Assembly: GCA_030737835.1 (NCBI GenBank)
Contig: CM060856.1
Location: 17,029,116 to 17,093,115 of the forward strand
Direction: 5' to 3'
From: Acorus gramineus
Lineage: Eukaryota > Streptophyta > Magnoliopsida > Acorales > Acoraceae
Length of the DNA stretch: 64,000 nucleotides
The translations under genes and the position numbers were made by a program. Shown here piece after piece: positions 12,509 to 27,000 of the stretch (positions within the stretch are counted from its first letter, which is position 1; each line of letters opens with the position of its first letter). The notes under the pieces are model-generated. The model was not told where the DNA came from and ran no database searches. It saw only the letters and a list, made by a program, of their open reading frames with translations.

Positions 12509-13008
12509 GCATATATACCCCTGTTATATTCCGATTTTATTAAAATACTCCTTTTGAAAACCCTTGTGCAAAAATACCCTCATAATTCTTTTAGTGAGTG
12601 CAATGATGTCCCTGTGGTCATGTTCCGTTTGGTGTGATTAAGAAACTCTGTTTTTATACCATTAAGGGATAGTGAAATGTCCTAAATACCCCCCATTTGA
12701 AGTAGGTTCTTGTCTTCAACCTCCAACCAAGGCATTAAGCATCTATGTCTTCAATCTCCATATTTTTCACCCCCTCCTGAATGGAATCTTCTCAAAATTG
12801 AGCCTCTTTCTTTTCATTTGGAACTTCTCAATCATTCTTCTACCTCCCACTCTCTGTAAATCAGAAATTGAGCCTTTTTTTTTATTTATTAAAGCATGTG
12901 ATGTAGAGGTACATTTGCACTCATTTAAAGAATTACTGTGTATTTTTGCACAAGGGTTTTAACAGGTTATTTTGACAAAATCAAAATATAACAAGGGTGT
13001 GTATATGC
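12509..13008. mobile_element. fold-back element with about 100-bp inverted ends
   Basis: Left arm 12509-12612 and right arm 12905-13008 are inverted copies (about three quarters identical): both read, outside to inside, GCATATAYACNCCYTTGTTA-like sequence, a 'gattttRtYaaaata' word, then AACCCTTGTGCAAAAATAC. The middle about 290 bp is unrelated and non-coding. Family unresolved; long inverted ends suggest a Mutator-like or other fold-back MITE. It lies just beyond the dehydrogenase stop codon. Confidence 0.65.
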
Positions 13009-13242
13009 AAAAAAAAAATTTAAAAAAAATTATATATATGTACTTATGTCTTGTGAATTTTATCTTCCGTTAGTTGTCTTTGGCCCAGTTGCTTTCTGCA
13101 CTTGCATGTGGATATTTGCAATTGGAGCCCTATGATTATTATTAAAACAAGCGTATTTTTACACTCAATCATTTTTATCAATTAAAATATAATTTTATAT
13201 ATCTTATTAAAAATTCAGTGAAACATATACATCGTTTAACAT

Positions 13243-14002
13243 GACAAAAATTTGCTCCTCCTATGTGCAAATAGGAGTACCGCACAACGTGACACCCGTT
13301 CATGTGGGGTCCACATCATTTTTTTTTCCCAGGTGGAGTCTACATTGTTAAAAAAAAAATTCACAACCTCAAATGCAGTCTTATATATGTCATTAGTCCC
13401 ATCTACTCACTGGAACTATAACTATGTATATATCTTATTGGATTTTTTTTACATTTTCTACAAAATATCATTCAATTCTCACCTATTAAAAATGTACATA
13501 TCTATATAGGATTTAAAAAAAAAAAAAAAAAAAACATGCACGAACTGTGTTTGAGGATGTAAAAAAGTTTTGAGTATAACACTTTCCTAGTTTATATTTT
13601 GACCTTACATTCAAACAAAACCGGCATAAATATTATACTATATCAAGCATTCATCATCCATACATTACCCAAAAAATACAAACTAAAAATCAATGGAAAA
13701 GTATCCCCAAAAAAATAACATTCAAAAACAACAAAAAAAAAATATAATGCACCTGTAGCACCAGAGACAGGAGAAACCTCAAAAAAACATTTTGAGAATC
13801 CTTTTATTTTCTCTATGTTCTTTTAATTTTCCGTCCACACTGTCGTTACTTTGCTCTTGTAAATCAACGTTCAAAGTAACGTGGGCTTTTTGCCAAAAAG
13901 AACAAAAACAAAAAAATGATGTGGACCCCATACGAACATGTGTAGCGTTGTGGAGCATCAATACTCCTATCCACTACACATAGGAGGAGCGTATTTTTGT
14001 CC
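13243..14002. mobile_element. fold-back element with about 88-bp inverted ends
   Basis: Left arm 13243-13330 and right arm 13915-14002 are inverted copies sharing GACAAAAAT, GCTCCTCCTATGTG, ATAGGAGTA and GGGGTCCACATCATTTTTTT. The interior is AT-rich without coding potential. Family unresolved; target duplication not identified. Confidence 0.65.
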
Positions 14003-15055
14003 TTGCAGTATACACTAGGGTTTTTTTTTTTTTTTTTGAGTTACAATAGTATATTTTTTTAATTTTAAAAAAATGAAAATGTTTTTTTACACTTGTTTAT
14101 ACAATTCTTATACATTTCATTTTTAACTAAAGTATATAACAAACATTTTGACCAATTCGATCATATAAAAATTACACATTTTCATTAATATAATATCTAA
14201 TCAATTACATAATATTTCTTATCCTGCACGGATTTCATTCTTCAGGTCCATCTTTTCCTAGCATGTACTAGTATATATTTCATTTTTTTTTTGTAAAAAT
14301 CTACTTCATTAAACAATTCTGTACATTCTTGACCTTCAAAACAAATTCAAAACGTTAGGGGACTACAAAAAGGATTAGAGGAATGACCACCTCTTAACAT
14401 TTTCCAATTAAGGATAATCCACAACCATAAACTGTAAGAAGAAAAATGGATCAAGTTTTGCAGAATTAAAAGTAGAACCGCAAGAAGTCTTTGCATCTCA
14501 TATTACAGTCAGAAACTCACCCTATCATATCACATTCACTGATTAATATTTATTGTATGACCATAGACATACAAAATGCAAATTTTAAAAGAAAACAGTA
14601 TCCTAGACAGAAAAGAGTGATTCCTTGATATGATATGAAACCAGGAACCAAAAAGTGTCTTCCCCTTTAAACACATACAGTGGGATAGTCTGATAATGCT
14701 TGGATTACCTAGAGGAATCCAAAAAATATTCGTCGATAAAAGCGAAATACACTTATGAAGTTAAAGAGACTGGTTGCTAAGGTTTAATATACACTGGGGG
14801 CACAAGACAGCATCCATCTCTCTCAATGCTTGCGAACACGAGGTTTGCTTATGCACAAAAATGCCTCATAAACTCCAAACAATCAAATATTCTGATAGTT
14901 CAGTCATCCTATGCAAGACTTTTCTGATATCTTGTGTTGGATTAAAATGATGAGCTGGTTCTGAAAGTCTAGGTGCAGACAAGTTGTCCATGAAAGCCTC
15001 CAAATATATACAGAACACCACTAACATTTTTGGTACTACAGAGTGCTGACTGGTG
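14003..15055. other. spacer between convergent genes
   Basis: Holds the presumed 3' untranslated region of NRPD1 (right part) and AT-rich spacer. No other gene seen. Confidence 0.5.
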
Positions 15056-18000
15056 TTATCTTTTCCCTCTGGACTTCTTCTTCAGAGGCTTTTCTTGCGC
15101 AAAGAGTTGGGCAGCGCCACGGATACATTTGTGATATGAGAAATCTTCGATGGTCCCATCCTTTCCTACCAAAAAGAAACACCGCGTATCTGGATGGTCT
15201 TTGTTGTAATCAACCTGAATATTTTCAATACATGATTAATAAGAAAATGAATGAATGGAAATTGTGTCAGCCATACATCATACACAGTTGACAACTGTAG
15301 AGAATGGACCGAATCGACCGATATATAAGAACATTCATCTACAGCTGGACTAACTAATATTTCTTTAACTTAAACACTTGTACATTAAATGCCAAAAAAA
15401 GGCGAGATACACAAGATTAACTAGACACCAGATCACATAGAATAGAAAAAATGTAGCCCAAATGAAACTGGACATGTGAGAGTAGAAAAAATTACAATTA
15501 AATGTCACATCTAAAAGAAGATGGCCAAATATGATAGATTCATTCAAACATCAAACATATCATTTTGTCTTTTGCTTTGATGTACCTAGTCAATCTGTTT
15601 TACTTTTCATGTTATTCTGACACACATTCCTAATTTTTAAACATGAAAAATCTGATACTTGTTAAAGTTTTATGCAGTGATAAGTTGAACACAAGATATA
15701 ATGTTGTAGAACATTATTAAAGATTTCGACAAATTGCCTTGGTAGGTTGGGTTTAAACTTATTCTACACGATTGGTCAAACTCTTCTTTCTGGTAAAGGT
15801 GAAATTGCACAAATCAACATTGGAAAAACCACTGTTTAAAAGCGATGTATATAAAACTTCTGAATGCTATTAAAGAAATACCACACTAAACTTCTTCACA
15901 CCATCAATAACTTATATCGACTACTTTCTGCCACTATTGAAACAATTCATTAAGTATATCTTTTATGGTGAGCGCAAAATAAAGTCATTATTAAAAGAAT
16001 ATTAGAAACAATGATCAGCAAAAGAGAATGGAAAATTCACATATGAGAACATTCATATAATGTGCATTATGAAGTTGTAGATAAATGAAAATAAATTAAT
16101 TATAAATAACTGCTCTTAATAATTACCTTGATTTCTTGAGGTTCAAGAGCCAGCTTTGCATCTTTATTAGGATGGTAAAGTAATGCCTCGAATATAATGG
16201 AAGCATCCATCTTATCTAATGAGCTTCCAATTGGGTACCTTAACATTCAAATTGAAAAGAAAATTTCCAAAGGTGGTATGACATAACCATCGCCGATTCA
16301 ACATGAAAAGTACTGAAAATCAAATATATCAGAAGGTTCACTTACTTGAATAATATGCGCTGCAAGGAAGTATGCATGTCCTCCATACTTTTCCATGAAC
16401 CAAAAGATCGCTGGACACGATTCAATTTGGATGTTAAAGGTGCATGCCTTCTGACTTTAGAACCCCTATGAACAGGTATTGACTTTGATCGCCTTTTAAT
16501 ATTTTTCCTTGAAGAGGGTTGCTTCTTTGCTTCAGTGCCTCCAAGAATTTGTGACTGACTGCACAAAGTTTCATATATGTTCTCCGGTTTTTCAATATCA
16601 ATACCCTGCTGATATAAATAAAACTGATTAAACAAAAGTAAATATAACATGCAAGTTGTTAAGATTAAAATTAATCTATAGAAATCCAATGTCCATCATA
16701 ATCATAAACACTTTCCAACTCATAAAATAGCATGATTATATAATCATTTAAGCATGATTAGGATATTTGAGAACCATAATTTGGACATTGACTATTCTTG
16801 TCTATGCATTGTTGCATGTTGGGTTGATGAACATATAAAAATTTAAGCATGGGTAAACCTGGAAATAATTTCTGGCCAATTGGAAAGCAAGTTCCTTTAC
16901 CTAACAGATTAAGCATAAAATTATGAGTCCACTAAGCCCTACAAGGGAATTGATTGTTTAGAAAAAGTAATATAGCACAAATGATCCTATTTATGCGAAA
17001 TATGCCATTCCATAAATCAATATAGTACATATGAATCAGATCATCTTCAAACAGGATGGAGTTTGATACAAGTTTTATGGAATTCATGACCATGTCCATT
17101 CATTAATCCTCATTTCCACTGATACTATCAAGTCTATCATCTATTAGTCCAAAATACTGGAACAGAGAGACCTGTCTGTCCCTTACACCATCCATTAACA
17201 TTTACACACTTAGTCTCATCACTCGTTATCTCCTCCAAAGACAAGTTCATGACTTTGGAATTGAATTGTAACATAGAGCCTCTATACGTAGAACATTTAT
17301 ATTCTGTAAAACAAGTGGCAACCGAAATTTGTTTCACGGTTCACACATGATCATTCTAAATTAAATTTCCAAACTTAAAGCTTCAGATATCACTGAATAT
17401 GACAGAATTAATTATTTACCTTTCCAGTGTATAAAATTTCAAAAGAGCCTCCAGTCCCCACAGGAGTTTTCTTGCCCCATGCAGCTGCATCTATGGCCCC
17501 AACAAGATCATCTCTGGCACCATCTTTAGCTGCTTTAATGAGGCAAGTGCCTGGAGTCTGCCAAATAAAAAAAATCCAAGATTACAATTGTACTTATATA
17601 ATTTGGCAGCGTCCTTAATTAATTTAAAAGTGAACAGAAAAAAAAAACTAACAGAAAAGCAGGATTGCATGAAAGGTGATGAAACTGATGCTTGTTTTCT
17701 TTGCTGCTTAATTGCTTTTGCATTCAGGCCTAGAAACTCTCCAGTGACAGACATACAGTCTGCAGTAATGAGCAAATGCCTTGGATGAATACTCCTCCCT
17801 GCATCAGATGTTGCTGACTTCAACCCCTGCATTATACACAGTACAATAGTTGGTTAAACATTATAAAACAATAGTCAAAATATCAAAAGCCTAAAGAAAA
17901 ATCAATTAGAATCTCACTCCGATAAAATATCTCCACGTTGCATCTATCCCAAAGGAAGAAAACACATCGGACGTGTTGTCCGGATGGCTTCTTCCCCAAT

Positions 18001-21000
18001 CAATCAAATCCATGATTGGGATACAAGCGCTCTGGAGAGTGCTCCAGAAATTCTTCTGCATGCAACTCTCCGACATGATGACCTTCAGAGAAAGTTCACC
18101 AAAAGAATTATTGCGGAACAGACGTGTACTTGGGAGCTCATCCCATAAAATATCAACCTTCTTGAACTCCACAAATCCTGAATATCATACACTAAAGTCA
18201 ATGATTGTATTGCTCCAACTCTTAATCAACAACTAATTGGATGTGAAGCAATTTGACATTATGACCTTTCATGACTGTCTTAAGAAGTTCTGGAATGATC
18301 ACATCTCTGATGGTTTCCAAGGATGTGGAAGTTTTAGAAATTTCAGTCATCGCTCTGATGCAAAATGATCCGTCTTTCTCCAATTCTGAACATTCCCTGT
18401 CCAGGAGTATCAAGTTACACATCAGATAAAACAGAGTTCAGTAACAGTGGTAGACTGGTAATACATGGTACTTGTCTAGTATGTCATATCAATAGTGCAG
18501 TCTAGACATAATCAATTCAATTATAAGCTACAATTAGAGTTCAGGAGATGTCTATACTATGTTTTGACCTCATTAACAGATAGACTAATGGTCTGATTTG
18601 GGCAACAAACCATCAAATTTTTATTTTGCATAAGTATCGTATGTCCAGTGCTGGTAGTGGTAAATGGGTTTATTTTGAGATGGGGAGATTAGTCATTAAA
18701 AAAATTAATTTCTGTGGTATTGGGTGCCCTCGGACTTTGTACATTTCTGCCTTGGGCCATTTCTGTTTCTTTTTATTTTCTCCTTTCTTGTATTTTTATT
18801 TTCTCTTTTCTCGTATCGGCTATGCACTCCATTTACACATTTATGATATGTTGGAAGATAGCATACCGATTTCATAATAAATATAAAAACTCTGGAATAA
18901 AGTTCTAAAACAATTATCTAAAGGAAAGATTTACATCATAAAACAACCAGAGTTTATAATTACTATGAAAATAATCATAGCAGTGACAAATTTTCACAAA
19001 AGCTTCTAGCAGTAAAACGTCTTTTGCCAAGACTTGACATATCGTTCGTGTCTAAAAATATTTCTGAGAGGCATGTTCTATTTGAAAAGCATATAATTAA
19101 ACTGCTTTAAACAATTGACATACTCCTTATATAAGCAGTGTGATTCAGTTTGGTTGGGGTAAATTGAAACGTGAATAATTGGGGTTAATTGTGTCAATCT
19201 TTGTTATTTCATTTTAAGAGTAGCAAAAGTACCTGCTTGAAATGTACAGTCTAGGTGGTAGATCAATTTTTGTTCCTTCTCGAACTGAGTCATACTTCTT
19301 TGTAATCGCATCTATAATAGATTTTAATGTGAGTCCTCTCTTTAGCATCCTTTCCTTGAAATTAGGGAAAAAAATTGCGAAGACATCATGAGTAAACATA
19401 AAATAAAATTAAAAAAACACACATGAGGGTGAAATTCGAAGGAGTGATTAATACCTCACAAACATGAAAATGAGTTATCCATGGGCTGAATTGCATTTCC
19501 TTAGTACTTTGCTTGCACGAACTAAAAAATAAAACAAATATAATTATATTTCGAATAAAGAGAATTGTTGCATGTATTGCACAAAAGAAATTGGACTTAC
19601 AAGATCTCAACTGTAGAGATGATATCAGAAAAAAAAACTCTTTCAAGATGACCCTGAACCTCTAATGCTCCGTACTCAAAACCGTAATTCAATCTTCTTA
19701 ATTTCTTGGATAAATAGAGAGAGATAGTCTCACCTGCAGATGTTTTTACCTGACCGGAATTCAGAACGCTCTGCAGTATTCAAAATAAAACCTTTGTTAT
19801 GAACACATAAATTGAAAGTTAATCAATTTTCACTGTCAGAGTAACACCTTTTTTTCCATAATCCCCTCCTCTCACACACTAAACATATGAAAAGTTACAG
19901 CAGTGATGTTAAGGTTTCATGATGTTGACCAGAAATATATATAAATATATATAGTAAGAACATTTCATCCAAATTTGGTGATGGGCCAATGCTTGACAGT
20001 GAATACACATGCAATAGCAAGTATGATCCATGATTCTAAGCTACAACACTATTGAAACAGTAGTATAATGATTTCTTCCAAATTAGATCACCAGGACATG
20101 GACAGTAATCATTGATTATCCTTCAATGTGAAACATACAAAAATTTGTAAGAGGAATATGATGAAGCAAGAAATGCATATATGATGACCGGATTTAACAA
20201 CAGTTGTTAGGCCATGTCATACATGATACACACTAAAGAGATATATTATGAGTTCCCGACAAATTGCTAAATCCAGAAGATTTGTGTTCGAATATATGTG
20301 CTTGTGTGTGTATACACGTCCATGTAAGTAGTGTAAGGTTTGGTAATGACATTAAGAAGATCAAAGCCATTTACAATTTTGGTAAGACTTGTCCTACGGT
20401 AATGGTTTGGTTGGAAGAACAAATTCCTCAAGTCCCAGCAACAGAACAATAGTTTGGCATGCATAATGAAAAGGAGGTTAGTTAAACTTGTCTTATAAAG
20501 AAAAGGCAAATATTATAAATATGTATAGCATAGCTGCATAAAGCTTATAGAAGCCTGCTAATGTTTCCAACTACAATGAGGTTAATAAAATCGGCAAATG
20601 AATTATTGTTTCCAATAGACGAAGCATGTACAAAACGAAAATATATGATGGTAATTAACTCAAATTCAATTGACAATCAAAACTGACATTATTGACTAAA
20701 TCCATCCCCATGATAATCAGACATCCACTAGGATTTCAGAGCCTCAAACTGCTTCAAATCAATATGTGAGAAACCCGGATATACGATCAAATTCAGCAAT
20801 TAAATCCAGATGGTTTAGAGATGAATGAATTGGATGACAATGACCCATTTGCACTATTAGATTTGTGCTACAGCTCAGAAAATTGTGCCAAGTAGATGTA
20901 ATCATAAATAAATAATGTAACAAAAATGCTCATGTAGCGGAGATAAAGTTCCACAGAACCTTTAAATTCATCAATGGAGAGGCTTGCAACTTAGTAACTG

Positions 21001-24000
21001 GAAATTCCAAAGCACCATAGGCAGCTTCAGAGATGGCAGAAGCAGCCAATGCACCGACAGGTTGGCCAATGAATTTATCACTTTCAGATAACTTATCACC
21101 AGATGTAACCTCAGGGATACCATAGGAGAACTGTATAATTTGATTTCCATAGGCATTTCTTACAGTTCCATCATATGCAACGGAAATATCACACATATAG
21201 TACATAAGCTTACGGTTCAAAGTCCCAGGGATAGCAGCATTTTCACTGAAAAGATTATTTCGACTGACAAGTGCATGGAAGAAACACTCTAGGGGGTTCA
21301 ATCCACTAAGAAACGAGTTCTCCATCACAGCACAAGGAACATTGACACGTTCTTGAATATCCTTTGGTGTTCCATCTGTGGAAGATACCTTCTGTTGAAC
21401 CCAAGTGTCACAAGAAAGCCTGTGAGGAAATTTGAAAGGTAGTGGAATTGCTGGGTGGTGAACACCAAGACATACACCCTGTTGAACTAATTTTGTCATG
21501 CTACCCACACTACCAGAGTGGACCATTGCCAACATTGAGTTTTCCTTGCTTGCATAGCTTTGGACTACATTCTGAATATCGTGAAAAACATCTCTAAAGG
21601 CCCCAAGAGAATCTCGGTTAATTGATGTTAACGTAGAGGATGGATAAGGTCCTTCATCAATATCTTCAGCTTCTAGTGAATCCAGAATGGTTGTTTCTGT
21701 CATTAACTGCCTAACATGACATTTTTCAAGTGCTTCTTGCAACCCGTATCTTACCTCTTCCATCATCTTTGTTCGAGTATTTGAATCAGGAGAGAGGTTC
21801 ATATCACGTAAAGTAACGCTTAAACCTCTCATCGAAAGCCATTCACAGAGAACATCTTGGGCAGAGAATAGGAAATCAAGAGCCTCGCTTTGATAATACT
21901 TGAACAAAGCTGAAAAAATGCCCGAAGAGGTGTTCTGCAACCAGGAAGATCCGTTAGGGGCAAAGAGAAGCTCACCTTTGCGGATTTCAACAGAATCAGA
22001 TATCTTAAGATCTAAATTCTTAGGAAGACACATGCTAAATAACTGGTTGCCCGTCCAAAGAGGAGTCTGAGTTGATGAACTGAAAATTGTGGGATGTTGT
22101 GATTGTCTCGCACAAAGCATTTCCAGCTGCTGCATTTGAACTTTATTCAAGAAAACATCACCTCCTGTGAGCAAATGAGCGGCTGTCAAGCTATCTTGAC
22201 TGAGAGAAAGCAGGCTTCGACCATCTTGACTGTTCAATAACTGGTTATTCATGTGGACAAGCTCTTTAAGCTCTATTCGGCTGGTCAAAGATTGTGGGAT
22301 GTACCCATGAAGGCAGTCACCATCGAAATCTCCAAATAAAGGAGCACAACACAGGGGATTTATAGAAATGACTGAATTTGGGGGAAGGATCCTTACAGAA
22401 AGTGCAATAATAGAATGTTGATGCACTGATGGTGGCCTGTTTATCATTATGACATCTCCATTTTCTAGAGGTCTCCGTATCTCAGTACCTATTTCAAGTT
22501 TGTTCTTAGGATGCTGATGTACGTGTTTACCTCTATCAGATTTACGCCTCCGAGGGTGAAAAGAAAGACGAGTTTTTTTCAACTTTGCCAGGTTCCATGT
22601 ACTGACAAGCTCAAAAATTTCCAAACTTTCAGCAATATCCTCTGAAATCCCAATTTCATTCAATCTTACCTTTGGGTCACCGACAACAACCATACGAAAT
22701 GATGAATCAGTTAGTTTTCCAAAGACAAGTTCTCTAAGATATCTCGCACCGCATTTACTAGCACTTGAATCTGTGCTTGAAGAAGCACGAAGCTGAAATA
22801 ACAAAAATAAAAATAAAAACATGAGAATCAAGCATTAAATAGAAGACAAAGAAGACCACATTTTATATGATAACAATAAAAAAAAACTAATGTCTTTCTG
22901 CTTGCCTTAGTGAGATTAAAGCATTTCAGAGCGTGGCTAGTTGTATTGAAATGGTTTAAGATGGTTTGCCTGAGATCGTAAAACGGAGTATCTTCACATT
23001 TCCTTTTGTGCGCAAGTAAACTGTCAAAGGAAGCATTCCGATCATCCTGCAGCATTCAACAAACAAATTATATGGTTGGTAGAGAAACCAAGAATCTTCG
23101 ACAAGATAGCATTTTAGATGCATTACTTGGCTAATATCTGTGATTCAGAGAGGGAAATTGTGTACCAACTCAAAGAGAAACTCTTACATAATACAAGCTG
23201 GGCCCAGAAGTAGTCATGTTATGTCTCTCTGTCACACGGAAACAGTTAGGAGCAACTGGTAGACTACTGAGGAAAAGAAACTCCGGCCTTTGAACAAACT
23301 TCTTAATAAACTTGGGATCAATTTTCTCCAGCATACATGAAACCTAAACGTGGGAGGGACAGATAAAACGGATGAGAGACAGAACAAATTAAGCTAAACC
23401 TCAAGTAAAGACAAAAGAAAAATATAATCTAACAACAAATTAAACTAAACAAGCTCTTCTTCCAAAGTATTTTTAACATTGATTCGGAGGGGGGGGGGGA
23501 CATTTTTGGGGAACAAATGTGGCAACGATTCAAATCCAAGAAAAAGGGAAATCAAAGTAAACACTCTACATTCATCATTTTATACCTCATGGGGTGTGTT
23601 GCAGTATTTAATATGTGCAATTGTGGGGGAAGGATGGATGATAAATAAAATTGCTTGTACTTGAATGTTTGTAACATGACCAGTCATTTCAGCATTGGAG
23701 ATCCTCCGACTCCTTTGTACTAGGGACATATTTTCATCATTTAATTATATAATGCGATAATTAATTTTAAAGAAAAAACCACAAAAAATAAAAGATACAT
23801 ACGAAAAGCAACCAGCAACAGCTTCTTTTTCATTTTATTTTTTATCCCCTTAAAAATTTAGCACGTTCAATAAACAAGCCGAGCTGAGCACACTACCTGA
23901 TATGGAGTCAAAATGACTTTTGCAGAGGAGGGAGTTGTTTTTGGTTGTCGTGGATCATTTGGAATGAAATCCCAATAGTCTACTGGCAATACATCGCTTA

Positions 24001-27000
24001 CATTTTTAGTTCGGTATTTCCTCGGTGGTATTTCACCCACCTCTGCTATTACTATAACAAGTTTCTTCCAAGACATATCTCGTGAAGAGGCCTTAAACCT
24101 CACCATTGGATGCCACCCACTAGATTCTCCTCTTCCCTACAACCGAAACACATTGCTTAGAAATATGTAAAACAAGATAATGAATACAAAGAAGAAAGTC
24201 TCGTAGACATACAAGACAATACTTGCAACCTGTCTGTTTTTTTGTTGCAGATAGTACTTTTCTGAAGTCCTACAGCACAAGCGGGAAGATAAATTTATTA
24301 TCAAAGAATAGCATAATGATAAACATAAAAAGAAAAAGAAGAGCAAAATAAGCTGATAAGATGTGGTTCTCCTTATCATCATCGGAAACATGATAAAGTT
24401 TGGAAAGAGGTGTACTCACCCATCTCATATATGATGTATGCCAATGTGAATAGCTAATATATATATATATAAAAGCACAACACTTTATTTGAATGTGCTT
24501 TCTCATTTATGTATTTGAAATTTGTTTCCAGCCATATTGATTAAGTAACCATGAACTCAATAACAGATCACTGACTGCTCGATGTCATATGGTTCATGCA
24601 CTGAGATAACAACAAATCAAATTTATAATTACCTGAGTGTGATAAGTAATTTAAATATAAGTTAGAAGAGGTCTTCCTCATAACTCTTTATCTTCTATAA
24701 ATTCAAAGTCAGTAAGAATTTGTTTATAGTATATTTAATCATGACCGACCAACAATACAAATATAAAGCTATAAAGGCTAGTGCACACGCACCAATACGC
24801 TTTCTCTTGGTTAAATTACTAGCAATTAAAATAAAAAGAAAAGAACAGTACTATTCATATGCACGTCTATACAAAACATAATTCAGGGTATCATAAAAAG
24901 AAAAAAAATCTAATCAATGGGACCTAGATGACTAGAGGAGTAAGCCTCTGTCTGTTTTGAGAAAGGTGTTTAACAAGTCATATAAAGCTGGATAAACATA
25001 TAAGGTTATCCCAAACATGAATGGCAAACAAAAATCAGGCCGCCTTACAAGCCAGCAACTGGCCACACCACTTACTCCACAGTATATAAACACCCTCGCT
25101 TTCAATGGTGATCTGCTCCACCTTGACAATATGCCAGACCTAATGCCATAGGAAACAAACTGCATTGGCCCATGTAACTTCAATAGACTTCCTTACCTCC
25201 ATACAACTTCACGTTTCTAGGAGCAGCCCTGACCTTAGATTAGAAGAAAAAAATGCATCCAACAAGAAACTGTCGATATTTTGAACCATGTTCGACAATT
25301 TTTGGAAAAAGTACAAGTGTCAGGGGCACATACAACTGCAAAAAAATGCATATATGCATAAACAAATTATGGACCAAAAGAAAATGTATTACATGATTAA
25401 ATTTTGAATCATGTAATACATTTTCTATGGAAAAAGCACAAAAAGGGATTGGGTATTCTACTACAATGGGGACAGGATACTATTCCAATTTTTTTTTTGC
25501 TTATCCCTGTGTAAAAATCCAGATCTAAGTGAATGGATAAAAATGGATAATGTTATTCGAGCTCCCCCGCCCCAGGGGCCGAATATCTTTCGAGCCAATT
25601 CTTAAGAAACTGAATGTAATATAGGAAAGACTTATCCCTGTTCCATTTTTTATTCAGATTTATTTCCAAACTAAAGGAGAGTTATTCTTTAAATTTTAAG
25701 GTCAATATTTTATTAACATACCAGCAGGCTATTTAGAAGTTCCATATCATAAAAGCTTAATCTATCTAACTATCAAATGCAAACTATATCCATCTTATGA
25801 GCACCAAAATAAAAAACGATGTTTTAACCTTTAAGCTCGCCTCAAAGAAGTCCTTTGTAAATTTTTCAGGAAAATCTGAAATTTCATCATTGCATGGTGA
25901 AAAATTTGTCTTGAATAGTTTCCTCAGCAGCATGACCACTCTCCTCGAATCATCAAGGTTTATGCAAAATGACTTGATGTCATAGACCCTATCAGCAACA
26001 TCTACAATAGCTTCCAAACTCAAAGAATCCTGTAGAATTTTTTATAAAAATTAAGTAATGGAAATGACAGCTATCAGATCTAGATATAACAATCTCTATA
26101 TTGTGATGCAAATGAAAAAATGGGTTTGGAAAAATAGTATCAAAACAGATGTTCGTATTTGATATCAAGAACATTATATATTTAATTTTTCAGGTTTCTT
26201 GGACTTAGATTTCATAGAATTTTATTCTGTGGATTTTATTTTATACATATTTGAACAAAGTTGGGAGTGTGGGACGTCCACGAAAGACTTAAATGGTAAA
26301 AATTCTGAAAATGAATGAGAGGAGATATGTTATCTCCCTAAGAAAAATAACGAATCAGAATAACATCCCACAAAGTAAGATTTTTGAAATTATTTAGTTG
26401 AGGACATAACATGATATTCATAATATTATTATATCCATGAATTGGCTAATTTTTTTAGGATACCCACTCCATTTCTCGCAAATTAAATCATATTCAAGTA
26501 ATAAAGTTGTGTTAGAGTATAAGAAACTGAAACACCTATATGCTTTAATTGAGCTTTTTCTTGTGTAAACAAAAATTTATTTTATTGGCGTGACAACATC
26601 TATCTCACCTTCTTCGTCTATCTCCATCCTCTCCTCTTTCTCTTTCACATCCCCTCATAATCTCTATCACAGAATTTCTTATTGCCTCACAATCTACAAT
26701 AACATCATTAAATACCTTCTATGTTATCAAACGTGATTCACCTTTGGTCACTAAAACAAACTATTCATCTGCTTTCAAACTTAAAAGACCTAAAACTGAT
26801 TCCTAACTCCTAAGACAATAGTGTGTCTATTCAATGTGCATTTGCAAATGAGGAAGATTTTTTTGTTCAAAACTTTATATACGTGGTGTGTCCACTCACT
26901 GGAGTCTTCACACCAAATCATTGTACAAATTCAAGCTGTCCACAGTTACTTTTGGGCCCTTTGTTATATCTGTGAAGGTATTTCAGGTATTGTCGGGGGC

